64,000 nt of DNA from Jannaschia sp. M317. Its GTDB lineage: Bacteria > Pseudomonadota > Alphaproteobacteria > Rhodobacterales > Rhodobacteraceae. Position 1 is the first letter of the stretch. Every line of letters begins with the position of its first letter. Shown here in pieces: positions 53,648 to 62,933 of the stretch. The stretch lies in assembly GCF_025141175.1 (NCBI RefSeq), contig NZ_CP081155.1:2075001-2139000 (forward strand), written 5' to 3'. Both the position numbers and the translations under genes were made by a program. The notes below the pieces were generated by a model, which saw only the letters and a list, made by a program, of their open reading frames with translations, was not told where the DNA came from and searched no databases.

Positions 53648-54404
53648 GGACTTCGTTGACATAGCAATGTTGATCCGTCAGCGCCGCGTGGCGCATCATC
53701 ATCAACGGCTCGTTGAGCGCGTCATAGGCCGTCTCGTCGATATCCAGCAGGGCCACCGGGGCCGAATCCTCGATCCCCAGCAGGCTGCGATCCGCCTCTG
53801 TGGCGATCCGTGCGGTCACCTGTTCGCGCAGCGCGCCCAGGCGCAAACCATGTTCCTCCAGCAACCATTTGAACAGCAGTTGGGGCAGGTCCTCGACCCG
53901 GTCCGGGAAATGCCCCAATCGCGCCAGCGGCAGGACGATCCGGTCGATCATCACGGGTCGTCCCTCGAACAGGCGCAGGCGGGTGATATGCCCCACGGGC
54001 TCGCCCGGCGTCAGCTTCAGCCGCGCCGCTTCCACCTCAGAGGCCTTGCCGCGCAGCACTTCGATGTTGCGGGTCTCGGTGTTGACCAGACGTCCGTCGC
54101 GGGCGTGCAGGCGATAGTAGCTGTACCACTTGTCCAACGAATGGCGAGGCGCGCGACCGGTCACCACCGTCCCGGTCCGCCGCCGCCGCATGACCAGGCC
54201 TTCCTGGGTCAGGGCCTGCATCGCGCGTCGGATCGTCCCCTCTGAAACACCCAGCTGTTTGGCCAGGTCCCCTTCGGACGGCAAAACGAACCCTTCGGGC
54301 CATCGACCATCGGCAATGCGGCTGCTGATCCGGTTCGTCACCTGCTCGTGCAGGGGGGCGGCCGTCAGTGTCGCGCCGATCTCGGTTTTCGAAGTGCCTG
54401 ACAT
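53643..54404 (-). CDS. GntR family (HutC/UTRA) transcriptional regulator
   Basis: 253 residues. An N-terminal GntR winged helix-turn-helix (PLHEQVTNRISSRIADGRWP, LPSEGDLAKQLGVSEGTIRRA) is followed by a UTRA ligand-binding domain (SYYRLHARDGRLVNTETR, VGHITRLRLFEGRPVMIDR). It is divergent from the peptidase/ABC operon starting at 54457 and 53 bp away, so it is the likely local repressor; a 12-bp palindrome abuts that operon's first start codon. The ligand is not predictable. Confidence 0.92.
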   Translation of the reverse strand: MSGTSKTEIGATLTAAPLHEQVTNRISSRIADGRWPEGFVLPSEGDLAKQLGVSEGTIRRAMQALTQEGLVMRRRRTGTVVTGRAPRHSLDKWYSYYRLHARDGRLVNTETRNIEVLRGKASEVEAARLKLTPGEPVGHITRLRLFEGRPVMIDRIVLPLARLGHFPDRVEDLPQLLFKWLLEEHGLRLGALREQVTARIATEADRSLLGIEDSAPVALLDIDETAYDALNEPLMMMRHAALTDQHCYVNEVR

Positions 54405-54444
54405 TTGAGCGTTCTTTCGTCTTGTCCGAATCCCGATTTCAGTA

Positions 54445-54456
54445 AACTATATAGTT
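54445..54456. promoter_or_regulatory. Perfect palindrome abutting the first ATG of the peptidase operon
   Basis: AACTATATAGTT is a perfect 12-bp palindrome, immediately followed by the ATG at 54457. A TTGTCC at 54422-54427 is 17 bp upstream of AACTAT, so the palindrome may contain the -10 element; binding there would block transcription. GntR/HutC operators are often of this short AT-rich kind. Confidence 0.6.
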
Positions 54457-55746
54457 ATGAGAAATGCGAGATCCTTTGATATTTCCTACGATGGCATGCA
54501 CGCCGACCTGGCGTCGCTGATCGGCTTTGACACGTGTTTCCCCCCGGCTGCAAATTATCCGGGCTTTTGCGACCTTCTGGAACGGATGGCTGCCGATCTG
54601 GGCGGGACAGCCCGGCGGATTGATGTTCCGTCGAACCTGTGGGCTGCGGACGGCGTGACCGGCGCGCGCACCAACCTGCTGTTGCGCCCGGACCTGGGTC
54701 CGGCCGACGCCCCCGAGGCGTTGATCTACTTCCACACCGACACGGCCCCCGTCGGCGATGAGTGGACCCGTCCGCCGCTGTCTCTGACCCGCGAAGGTGA
54801 CCGGCTGTTCGGGCGTGGCACGGCCGATATGAAGGGCTGCATCGCCGCCGTCCTGGCGGCCCTGCGCAGCCTGAAAGACGCGGGCACGCCCCTGGCGTTT
54901 CGCCCGGTTCTGGCCTTTTGCACCGATGAAGAGGGCGGCCTTTATCCCGGTATCCGTTATCTCGCCGAAACGATGGACCTGCCCGAAGTCTTGCTGAACC
55001 TCAACGGTGGCGCAGCTCCGCGGATCTGGGGTGGCTGCTTTGGCTCGCTCGATCTGGCCGTGACGGGGCAGGGGGTCGCGGTGCATTCGGGCCGCCCGGA
55101 TCTGGGCGTGAACGCCCTGGAGGCAATGGTGCCCCTGCTGACCGCATTGACCACCCTCAAGACGCAGGTCGAGGCGCGGACATCCGCCATGCCGCCGCCG
55201 CCCGACGACGATCCCCTGCGCGCCCGCCTGAACGTCACGGCGATCCGCGCGGGCGACAAGGGCTCTGCCTTGCCGGGGCGCTGCCGCATCGTCCTCAATC
55301 GCCGCTACATGCCCGAAGAAGACGTGTCAGAGGTCCGCGCCGAACTTGAAAAGACAATCGCCGCCGCCCTGACGGGGACCGCGCTGGTTGACTGGAACAT
55401 CGCGGAGATTGGCCACCTGCCTCCGGTTTCGGACCCGTCCGGCCCCTGGACCGACCGCTGGACGCAGGCCCGCGCCGAGGCGACCGACACACCGGTCACC
55501 GCCTTCACGACCTACGGATCCGGCACGTCGTCGGATTTCGGATGGGTCCAGAAGGCCGGCATCCGCCACATGCTGCTGGGCGGTCTGATGCGGCCCGAGG
55601 CCAATGTCCACGGCCCCGACGAATTTACGACTGTTCAGGATATTGAGGCACTAGCCCGATCCGTCGCGCTGTTCCTGCGCGCTGATTTCAAAACGAGCCC
55701 CGGCGAACGGAGCCAGTCCCTTCCCAACATGGAGAATACCCAATGA
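54457..55746 (+). CDS. M20 family metallopeptidase/deacylase
   Basis: 429 residues from the ATG at 54457, with no Shine-Dalgarno upstream; an ATG at 54496 is an alternative. Zinc-ligand elements are visible as FHTD, FGRGTADMKG, CTDEEGG and the C-terminal ANVHGPDEF. The usual Glu/Asp ligand after the dimerisation-domain boundary (an EPT-like motif) is replaced by LNGGAAP, so its second metal site may differ. It should hydrolyse a peptide or N-acyl amino acid imported by the transporter encoded next. It overlaps the binding-protein gene by ATGA. Confidence 0.88.
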   Translation: MRNARSFDISYDGMHADLASLIGFDTCFPPAANYPGFCDLLERMAADLGGTARRIDVPSNLWAADGVTGARTNLLLRPDLGPADAPEALIYFHTDTAPVGDEWTRPPLSLTREGDRLFGRGTADMKGCIAAVLAALRSLKDAGTPLAFRPVLAFCTDEEGGLYPGIRYLAETMDLPEVLLNLNGGAAPRIWGGCFGSLDLAVTGQGVAVHSGRPDLGVNALEAMVPLLTALTTLKTQVEARTSAMPPPPDDDPLRARLNVTAIRAGDKGSALPGRCRIVLNRRYMPEEDVSEVRAELEKTIAAALTGTALVDWNIAEIGHLPPVSDPSGPWTDRWTQARAEATDTPVTAFTTYGSGTSSDFGWVQKAGIRHMLLGGLMRPEANVHGPDEFTTVQDIEALARSVALFLRADFKTSPGERSQSLPNMENTQ

Positions 55747-57293
55747 CCCGATTGACCCGCCGCGCCCTGTTGCAGGCGTCTGCCGCAGCCCTCTCGCTCA
55801 GCTTTGCCATGCCGGCTCTGGCCGATGGCCATGCCACGCCGGGCGGCACCCTCCGCGTCAGCGTGAACGTGACGCCCCAGGTGCTCAACCCGATGCTGGT
55901 GCGCACAAACCCGGAATACATGATCGCCGAAATGCTCTATTCCGGCCTCACGACGCTGGGCCTCGACATGACGGCGCAGCCGGATCTGGCCACCGAATGG
56001 TCCGCCAACGCCGACGCGACGCAATGGACCTTCACGATCCGCGAGGACGCCGCCTTTTCGAACGGCGAGGCGGTGACACCTGCCGATGTTGTTGCCAGCT
56101 TCGAAAAGCTGCTCGACCCTGAAACGGCCGCACCCGGTCGCCGGAACCTGGGCCCGATTGCGTCGGTCGCGATGGGCGAGGGCAACAGCGTCGTGTTCAC
56201 CACCGACGGCCCGTTTGCCGACCTGCCGGTCGCGCTGACGTATCCGACCGCCAAGATCCTGCCTGCCAGCGTGATCGAAAGCGATTTCGAAAGCCTTGCG
56301 CAGACGCCCGTCGGATCCGGCCCGTTCACGATGGTCGAATTCAACGCCGACCAAAGCGCCGTCTTCGAAGGCCGCGATGACTATTTCGTCGCCGGACAGC
56401 CCTATCTCGACGGGGTCGAAGTGCTGACCTTCCCGGATGCCGCCGGATCCACCGCCGCGCTTCTGGCCGGTGAGGTCGACCTGATGCTGGAGGTGCAGCC
56501 AACCGATTACGAGCGTATCGCCGCCGCCGACGGGATCGAGGGTCTGCGCACGCCGTCGGGCCGGTTCCTGGACGTCGTGATGGACACGCAGGTCGAACCC
56601 TGGTCCGACCCCCGCGTCCGCAAGGCCCTGTCGATGTCCGTCGACCGCGAGGCGATGGTGGAACTGGTGGCCGAAGGCTTCGGCACGCCGGGCAACGACA
56701 GCCCCGTGAACTCCGCCTATGCGTATTTCTCGGATGGCGCGCCCAAGACCTATGACCCCGAAGGAGCCAAGGCCCTGTTGGCCGAAGCGGGCTATCCTGA
56801 CGGTCTGTCGCTGGAACTCGTCGCCTCGGAAAAGCCGGGCTATCGCAGCGCCATGGCTGTTGTCCTGCGCGAAATGGCCAAACCGGCAGGCTTCGACATT
56901 TCCGTCAAGACGATGGATCACCCGACCTATCTGGACCAGGTGTGGAAGCAGGGGCCGTTCTACGTGGGGTTCTACAACATGCAGCCGACCGAAGGGACGA
57001 TCTTCAACCTGCTGTTCACCTCTGACGCGTCCTGGAACGAGACCAAGTGGAACAACACCGCATTCGATGCCCTGGTGTCCGAGGCCGACCGCACGGTTGA
57101 TCCCGCAAAACGCGGCGCGCTCTATGGTGAAGCTCAGGCGCTGATGCGTGACGAAGTGCCGGCACTGGTGCCGGTGTTCTTTGATCTGCTGGGGGCCAAG
57201 GCCGACCACGTCGAGAATTATGAACAGCACCCGCGCGGCGCGAACTATGCGCTGCACGCCGTCTCGCTGTCTTCTGACGCGCCGACCCGGTAA
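55743..57293 (+). CDS. ABC transporter substrate-binding protein, family 5 (oligopeptide type)
   Basis: 516 residues, the normal length for DppA/OppA-type proteins. The leader MTRLTRRALLQASAAALSLSF has a twin-arginine-like RRALL and ends ALA-DGH. The mature protein shows WTFTIREDAAFSNGEAVTPADVVASF and PVGSGPFTMVEFN, standard family-5 motifs. It captures peptides or peptide-like compounds in the periplasm. Second gene of the M20-SBP-permease-permease-ATPase-M20 operon. Confidence 0.93.
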   Translation: MTRLTRRALLQASAAALSLSFAMPALADGHATPGGTLRVSVNVTPQVLNPMLVRTNPEYMIAEMLYSGLTTLGLDMTAQPDLATEWSANADATQWTFTIREDAAFSNGEAVTPADVVASFEKLLDPETAAPGRRNLGPIASVAMGEGNSVVFTTDGPFADLPVALTYPTAKILPASVIESDFESLAQTPVGSGPFTMVEFNADQSAVFEGRDDYFVAGQPYLDGVEVLTFPDAAGSTAALLAGEVDLMLEVQPTDYERIAAADGIEGLRTPSGRFLDVVMDTQVEPWSDPRVRKALSMSVDREAMVELVAEGFGTPGNDSPVNSAYAYFSDGAPKTYDPEGAKALLAEAGYPDGLSLELVASEKPGYRSAMAVVLREMAKPAGFDISVKTMDHPTYLDQVWKQGPFYVGFYNMQPTEGTIFNLLFTSDASWNETKWNNTAFDALVSEADRTVDPAKRGALYGEAQALMRDEVPALVPVFFDLLGAKADHVENYEQHPRGANYALHAVSLSSDAPTR

Positions 57294-57299
57294 ACGACC

Positions 57300-58250
57300 A
57301 TGTCAGCACCATTTCTTATCAAACGACTGTTCTACATGGTGCTGACGGCCCTTGTCGTCTCGGTCATCGTGTTCGGCGTCACACAGCTGTTGCCAGCCGA
57401 CGCCGCCGTGATGATCCTGGGCGAGAATGCGACCCCCGAGGCGATGGAGGCCTTGACCCGTCGCCTTGGGCTGGATCGGCCTGCGCCGATCCAATACCTC
57501 GACTGGCTGGGCGGTGTGCTGACCGGGGACTTTGGCGTTTCCCTGCGCACCGGACAGCCGGTCGGGCCTACCATTCTGGCGGCCTTCGGGCGGTCCGCGA
57601 TGCTGGCGCTGCTGTCGCTGATCGCGGTCAGCCTGATCGCCATTCCCCTGGGCGTCTGGGCCGCATCGCGCCGCGGCAAGGCGGCCGACCTCGGCGTGTC
57701 CGTCGTATCCTACCTGGGCATTTCCCTGCCGGAGTTCGTTTTGGCCACCCTTTTGCTGGCCTGGCTGGCGGGGCCGTCGGTCGGGATGTTCCCCGCCTCG
57801 GGCTATGCCTCGCCCTTCGACAGCCCGATTGCCGCGTTGCATCATATGGCCTTGCCGGTGATCACCCTGTCGATCGTTCTGATGGCCCACATCAGCCGGA
57901 TGATCCGGTCCGAGATGGTCGACACCCTCGAAAGCGATTTCGTCCGCGCCGCCCGCCTGCGCGGTCTGTCCCGGCGGCAGGTTCTGTATTCCCACGCGCT
58001 GCGCAATTCGATGCTGCCTGCGATCACGGTTATCGCGCTGGACATCGGCTATCTGATCGGCGGCGTCATCGTGGTGGAAGAGATATTCTCGTTTCCCGGC
58101 GTCGGGCGGCAGCTGATCCTGGCGATCCAGAACCGCGACCTGCCGATGATCCAGGCGGGCGCGCTGGTGATGTCGATGACCTATGCCCTGGCCAATCTGG
58201 GGGCGGATCTGACCTATGCCGCGCTCGACAAAAGGATCCAGTTCTCATGA
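57300..58250 (+). CDS. ABC transporter permease, DppB/OppB family
   Basis: 316 residues with six transmembrane segments. The N-terminus MSAPFLIKRLFYMVLTALVV and the conserved GLDRPAPIQYLDWLGGVLTGDFG loop are DppB signatures, and the EAA-like cytoplasmic loop is VRAARLRGLSRRQVLYSHALRN. It forms one half of the inner-membrane channel. It is six bases after the binding-protein gene and overlaps the next permease by ATGA. Confidence 0.94.
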   Translation: MSAPFLIKRLFYMVLTALVVSVIVFGVTQLLPADAAVMILGENATPEAMEALTRRLGLDRPAPIQYLDWLGGVLTGDFGVSLRTGQPVGPTILAAFGRSAMLALLSLIAVSLIAIPLGVWAASRRGKAADLGVSVVSYLGISLPEFVLATLLLAWLAGPSVGMFPASGYASPFDSPIAALHHMALPVITLSIVLMAHISRMIRSEMVDTLESDFVRAARLRGLSRRQVLYSHALRNSMLPAITVIALDIGYLIGGVIVVEEIFSFPGVGRQLILAIQNRDLPMIQAGALVMSMTYALANLGADLTYAALDKRIQFS

Positions 58251-59074
58251 CCTTGTTGCGATCCATGATGCGCAATCCGCAGGGGGCCGTGGGCCTGATC
58301 CTGACGGTGATCTTGATGGCGCTGGTCGTGTTTGGCCCGCTGCTGGCACCCGCCGACCCGGAAACGATGAACTTCGGCGCCCGCTTCGCCCGGCCCTCGG
58401 CGGACTTTCCCCTGGGCACTGATTGGTTCGGGCGTGACCTGTTGAGCCGGGTGATGGTCGGTGCGCAATCGACTGTCCTGCTGGCCCTGTTGGCGACGGT
58501 GATCGCCACGGTGATCGGGTCGCTGGTCGGCATCGTGTCGGGCTACATGGGCGGCTGGGTCGACGAGGCGATCATGCGTCTGGTGGATGCGATCATGGCC
58601 ATTCCGGGCCTTTTGTTCGCGCTGCTGATCATCTCGGCGCTTGGGTCTTCGGCGTTGAATGCGGTCATCGCCATCGGCATCGCCTTTGCGCCGGGCATGG
58701 CGCGGATTTCCCGCTCGGTCACGTTGCAGGTGCGCGCGCTGGACTACGTGGCCGCGGCGCGGTCGCGTGGCGAAGGTCCGCTGTGGATCGTCCTGGCCGA
58801 AATTCTGCCCAATGTCGCGGCCCCGATCATCGTGGAGGCGACGATCCGTGTCGCCTTTGCGATCATGACGCTGGCCACGCTGTCCTTTCTGGGGCTGGGG
58901 GCACAGCCGCCGTCGCCGGAATGGGGGCTGATGATCTCCGAGGGGCGCGAACACATGTTCCGCTCGCCCTGGCCGATCCTGGTGCCGGGGGCCGCCATCG
59001 CGCTGGTCGCGATCGGGTTCAATCTTTTGGGTGACGGCCTGCGGGACGTCCTCAATACCCGCTCGGAGGGGTGA
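58247..59074 (+). CDS. ABC transporter permease, DppC/OppC family
   Basis: 275 residues with six transmembrane segments. FPLGTDWFGRDLLSRVMVGAQ is the DppC entry motif and YVAAARSRGEGPLWIVLAEILPN the EAA-like loop that contacts the ATPase. It pairs with the DppB-type subunit. The stop overlaps the GTGA just before the ATPase gene's better start. Confidence 0.94.
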   Translation: MTLLRSMMRNPQGAVGLILTVILMALVVFGPLLAPADPETMNFGARFARPSADFPLGTDWFGRDLLSRVMVGAQSTVLLALLATVIATVIGSLVGIVSGYMGGWVDEAIMRLVDAIMAIPGLLFALLIISALGSSALNAVIAIGIAFAPGMARISRSVTLQVRALDYVAAARSRGEGPLWIVLAEILPNVAAPIIVEATIRVAFAIMTLATLSFLGLGAQPPSPEWGLMISEGREHMFRSPWPILVPGAAIALVAIGFNLLGDGLRDVLNTRSEG

Positions 59075-59076
59075 AC

Positions 59077-61110
59077 ATGGCGCTTCAGATCGACAACTAC
59101 GCGTTGAGCTATGGCACCGATGCGGGCGACGTTCGCATCCTGACCGACATTTCTCTGACCATCGCCAGGGGCGAGATCCTGGGCCTCGTGGGTGAAAGCG
59201 GCTCGGCCAAATCGTCGCTGGCCAATGCCATCATGCGGGACCTGCCTGGACGGGTCACCCATGAGGCGGGGGGCATTACCCTGGCCGGGCAATCCCTGAC
59301 CGGTGCCACCGAGGCAGAGCTGCAGGCCCTGCGCGGCAAGCGTATCGCCATGGTGTTCCAGAACGCGGCGCTGGCGCTGGATCCGGTGCAGACGCTGGGT
59401 GACCACGTGGTCGAAACCCTGATCCGGCACGAAAACCTGTCCCCCGAAGGTGCCCGCACCCGCACGCGGCAGCTGTTTGAAACGGTGGGGCTGGCCGACC
59501 CGGACGCAATGGCCGGACGGTTCCCGCACGAGGCCTCGGGCGGGGAAAAGCAGCGCGTGCTGCTGGCGCTCGCGCTGGCCTGCGACCCGGATCTGATCCT
59601 TTTTGATGAACCGACGTCTGCGCTGGACGCGACCACGGCCGCGACCTTGCTGGACCTGTTGCGCGACCTGAAGGGGCGCACGGGCATCGCGGGTCTGTTC
59701 ATCAGCCACGATCTGGGCACCGTGGCCGATATCGCCGACCGTGTGGCCGTCATCTACGGCGGTCAGATCGTAGAGGAGGCCACCCCCGACCTTCTGTTCG
59801 CCAACCCGGTCCACCCCTATACTCAGGCCTTGATCGCCAGCTTGCCGCGTCCGTCGGACACGCGCAGCGGTCGGTCACTGTCTGCTGTCGCCTCCAACGC
59901 GCCGGCACCGCGCATGGGGTCGCTGCCGGCCTGCATCTATTCGCACCTCTGTCCGCACCACGATCCCGCCGTCTGCGACACGGGCCGCGTGACTGCGCGC
60001 CCCGTCGCGGGGCGTCGCGTTGCCTGTGCCAAGGCAGAAACGCTGGCCGCGCAAGAGGTGTCGACGGCACCCACGGCTCTGCCTGTGCCCGGACAGGACC
60101 TAATCCTTGCCGCGCGGGACATGAACGTGCGCTTCGATAACAGCTCCGTGCTGGCGCGCGCGATGGGCCGGGCCAAGCCGCCTGTGCTGGCGCTGAACGG
60201 GGCGTCCATCGTCTTGCACAAGGGTGAGACGCTGGGCCTTGTGGGCGAATCCGGGTGTGGCAAGTCCACGCTGGCCAAGGCGCTTGCGGGTCTGGGCCCC
60301 TACGACGGACAGATCACGCTGGACGGCGCCCCGATTGATCGCATCGACCGGGCCTATCGCGCGCGGGTCCAGATCATCTTTCAGAACCCGGATTCCTCGC
60401 TCAACCCGCGGCACAGCATCCGGACCATCCTGTCGCGTCCGCTGCGGCTGTATCGACCTGATCTGTCCGCGGCGCAGATCGATGCCGAGGTGGCGGCCAT
60501 CCTGGACCGGGTGCGCCTGCCTGCAAGCTACGCCACGCGGCAGCCGCATCAATTGTCTGGCGGCGAAAAGCAGCGGGTGGCGATTGCCCGCGCGCTGGCC
60601 GCCGACCCGGACGTCATCATCTGTGACGAGGTGACCAGTGGCCTCGATGCCTCCGTGCAGGCCTCCATCGTGACATTGTTGCGAGAAATCCAGGCCGCCT
60701 CTGGCACGGCGCTGATCTTCATAACCCACGACCTGGCGATCCTGCGTCACCTGGCCCACCGGATTGCGGTCATGTACCTGGGCGACATCGTCGAGACGCG
60801 GGCGACCGCCACGCTGGATGCGCAACCCTACCATCCCTATACCGAAGCATTGCTGTCGTCCTCACCGTCGATCGACCCGGGCTCCGTCACGCGCCGGGTC
60901 CGGCTGACGGGGGCCCTGCCGACGCGCACCACCCGGCTGGCGGGGTGTCCCTTTGCCAGCCGGTGCCCGCACAAGGTCGGCGCGATCTGCGATGACCAGA
61001 CCCCGCCCAGCCGTTCGCCCGAGCCGGGCCACATGATTTTCTGCCACCTTTCTATTGCGGACCTTGCAGGCCACGCCCCTGTCTGGACCTTCAAGGAGCC
61101 GACCCAATGA
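59077..61110 (+). CDS. Fused dipeptide-type ABC transporter ATPase (two domains)
   Basis: 677 residues from the ATG at 59077, spaced seven bases after GGAGG; a GTG at 59071 is the alternative. Two complete ATPase halves are fused, DppD- and DppF-like. The first has Walker A GESGSAKS, where Ala replaces the usual Gly before Lys, with signature SGGEKQRVLLALAL; the second has GESGCGKS and LSGGEKQRVAIARAL. Each half has the cysteine-rich C-terminal oligo-peptide element (PACIYSHLCPHHDPAVC; GCPFASRCPHKVGAIC). It drives uptake from the cytoplasmic side. It overlaps the final M20 gene by ATGA. Confidence 0.94.
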   Translation: MALQIDNYALSYGTDAGDVRILTDISLTIARGEILGLVGESGSAKSSLANAIMRDLPGRVTHEAGGITLAGQSLTGATEAELQALRGKRIAMVFQNAALALDPVQTLGDHVVETLIRHENLSPEGARTRTRQLFETVGLADPDAMAGRFPHEASGGEKQRVLLALALACDPDLILFDEPTSALDATTAATLLDLLRDLKGRTGIAGLFISHDLGTVADIADRVAVIYGGQIVEEATPDLLFANPVHPYTQALIASLPRPSDTRSGRSLSAVASNAPAPRMGSLPACIYSHLCPHHDPAVCDTGRVTARPVAGRRVACAKAETLAAQEVSTAPTALPVPGQDLILAARDMNVRFDNSSVLARAMGRAKPPVLALNGASIVLHKGETLGLVGESGCGKSTLAKALAGLGPYDGQITLDGAPIDRIDRAYRARVQIIFQNPDSSLNPRHSIRTILSRPLRLYRPDLSAAQIDAEVAAILDRVRLPASYATRQPHQLSGGEKQRVAIARALAADPDVIICDEVTSGLDASVQASIVTLLREIQAASGTALIFITHDLAILRHLAHRIAVMYLGDIVETRATATLDAQPYHPYTEALLSSSPSIDPGSVTRRVRLTGALPTRTTRLAGCPFASRCPHKVGAICDDQTPPSRSPEPGHMIFCHLSIADLAGHAPVWTFKEPTQ

Positions 61111-62327
61111 CCCCCGAACAAATCTGCGCCACCCTGGACGAAACCGCCTGCATCGACCGCCTGACCGCGATGGTGCGCCACAAATCCTATACCGAAACCG
61201 AAGGCGAACGGGCGCTGGCGGCCCGTATGGCGGACATCTGCACCGAACTGGGGATGGACGCGGAACTGCAGCCCGTCGAGGGCCCGCGCGTCAACGCCAT
61301 CGCCACCTTGAAGGGCGAAGGCGGGGGCAAGTCGCTTTTGTTCAACGGCCACCTTGATACCAATCCCGCCACCTCGGGCTGGACGGTCGATCCCTGGGGC
61401 GGGGTGGTCGACGAAGAATTCATCTACGGCATCGGCGTGTCCAACATGAAGGCGGGGGATGCGGCCTATCTTTGTGCTGTCGAAACGATTCTCGCGGCCG
61501 GGGTGAAGCTGAAAGGCGACGTGATCCTCAGCTTCGTCGTGGGCGAGCTTCAGGGCGGGATCGGAACCGTTCGGATGATCGAACAGGGGGTGCGGGCCGA
61601 CTATTTCATCAACTCGGAGCCGACGGACCTGCAGGCCGTCACGCTGCACGCAGGGGCCTTCAGCTTCGAGATCGACCTGATCGGCAGCACCCGACACTTG
61701 TCCAAGCGCGAACAGGCCTGCGATGCCCTTGCCGCCGCCGCAGCCCTGGTGCCGCGCATCAACGGCATCACGTTTTCCGGGGCCGAAGGAGAGATGCACC
61801 GGGCCGTCAACCGGGGCCATATCGGTGTCCTGCGCGCGGGTCTGGGGCCGGAATTCCACGAATGGCGCCCGCCCCAGGTCGCGGATCACGCCAAGCTGAT
61901 CGGCACCTGCCGCTATGCGCCCAGCCAGTCGATTGAGACCGTGATGGCCGACATGGAACAGATGCTTGACGCGCTGAAGCTGGAATTTCCGGGCCTGCAG
62001 ACCTCGCTCGCGTCGCATGACGTGCGCAAGAACAAGCCGCAGATGCCCCCCTTCGAGGTGCCGGGCACCGCGCATATCGTGGGCATCATGAACCGCGCGC
62101 ACCTGGCCGTCCGCGGGATGGAGCAGCCGACAGGCGCAATCAAGCCGCCGTCGTTCTTCGGCACCGACGCCGCCCACCTGGCCGCGGCCGGGATGGAGGG
62201 GATCGTCTGCGGACCGGGCGGAGAGTTCAACACCATGCCCGACGAACGCGTCCGGCGGAGCCAGTTCCTCGATTGCGTGCGCATGTATATCCACGCGATC
62301 TGCGACATCTGTGAACCGGTCACCTGA
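61107..62327 (+). CDS. M20-family protein with altered metal ligands
   Basis: 406 residues, ArgE/DapE-like. NGHLDTNP preserves the His-x-Asp metal pair, but the bridging Asp motif reads YGIGVSNMKAG (Asn for Asp), the DEE pair reads VGELQGG (second Glu lost), and the C-terminal His segment reads GGEFNTMPDERV (His replaced). NSEPTDLQ is intact. This could be a divergent zinc-site subfamily or an inactive paralogue. It is the last gene of the GntR-controlled transporter operon, coupled by ATGA to the ATPase. Cytoplasmic. Confidence 0.88.
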   Translation: MTPEQICATLDETACIDRLTAMVRHKSYTETEGERALAARMADICTELGMDAELQPVEGPRVNAIATLKGEGGGKSLLFNGHLDTNPATSGWTVDPWGGVVDEEFIYGIGVSNMKAGDAAYLCAVETILAAGVKLKGDVILSFVVGELQGGIGTVRMIEQGVRADYFINSEPTDLQAVTLHAGAFSFEIDLIGSTRHLSKREQACDALAAAAALVPRINGITFSGAEGEMHRAVNRGHIGVLRAGLGPEFHEWRPPQVADHAKLIGTCRYAPSQSIETVMADMEQMLDALKLEFPGLQTSLASHDVRKNKPQMPPFEVPGTAHIVGIMNRAHLAVRGMEQPTGAIKPPSFFGTDAAHLAAAGMEGIVCGPGGEFNTMPDERVRRSQFLDCVRMYIHAICDICEPVT

Positions 62328-62333
62328 CCCCGG

Positions 62334-62933
62334 TCAGCCCCGGATCAACGACCATAGCGCCAGCCCCACCACCGTCACCATGGACAGCGCCATCGCAATG
62401 TTGATCCGGCGCTGCACCCTGGGGGCCAGGTCCAGCCGCCGCAACGCCACCCCGGCCCACAGCCACAGCAGGTGCAGCGGCACCCAGATTGCATTGACGA
62501 TCAACAACTTTACCACCGCTTCGGTCACGGGCGCGTTCGCGAACAGGGCAAAGCCCGAGAACATGACGGTGTTGACGGCATAGGCCTTGGGGTTGACCGC
62601 CTGCAGGGCGAGGCCGTCGCGGATGCCGGGCTGCCGCCGCGCCTCGATAAAGGCGACGCGGGACCCGGCCGTGGCGATGCGAAACGCAAGGTACAGCAGA
62701 TACGCGGTCGAGATCACGAACAGGATCGTGCGAATGCGCGGATCGGCCAGCACAACCGCCGCCACGCCAGAAATCACCGCAAGCGCGACCAGATTGGTCC
62801 CGATGAACAACCCGATCAGATACCGCAGGCCCGCCCGCCCGCCAAAGGCCGCTCCGACCCCGGCGATCGACAGGACGCCGGGGCCGGGCGTCACGATCAG
62901 AAAGAAAACGGCGGCCGCGAAGGTCAGCATCAT
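62334..62933 (-). CDS. LysE family translocator
   Basis: 199 residues from the ATG at 62933, which overlaps the preceding EamA gene's stop as ATGA. Six hydrophobic segments; the N-terminal FFLIVTPGPGVLSIAGVGAAFG is the LysE/RhtB family signature of amino-acid exporters. It converges on the M20 gene with a 6-bp gap. Substrate unknown, inner membrane. Confidence 0.92.
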   Translation of the reverse strand: MMLTFAAAVFFLIVTPGPGVLSIAGVGAAFGGRAGLRYLIGLFIGTNLVALAVISGVAAVVLADPRIRTILFVISTAYLLYLAFRIATAGSRVAFIEARRQPGIRDGLALQAVNPKAYAVNTVMFSGFALFANAPVTEAVVKLLIVNAIWVPLHLLWLWAGVALRRLDLAPRVQRRINIAMALSMVTVVGLALWSLIRG

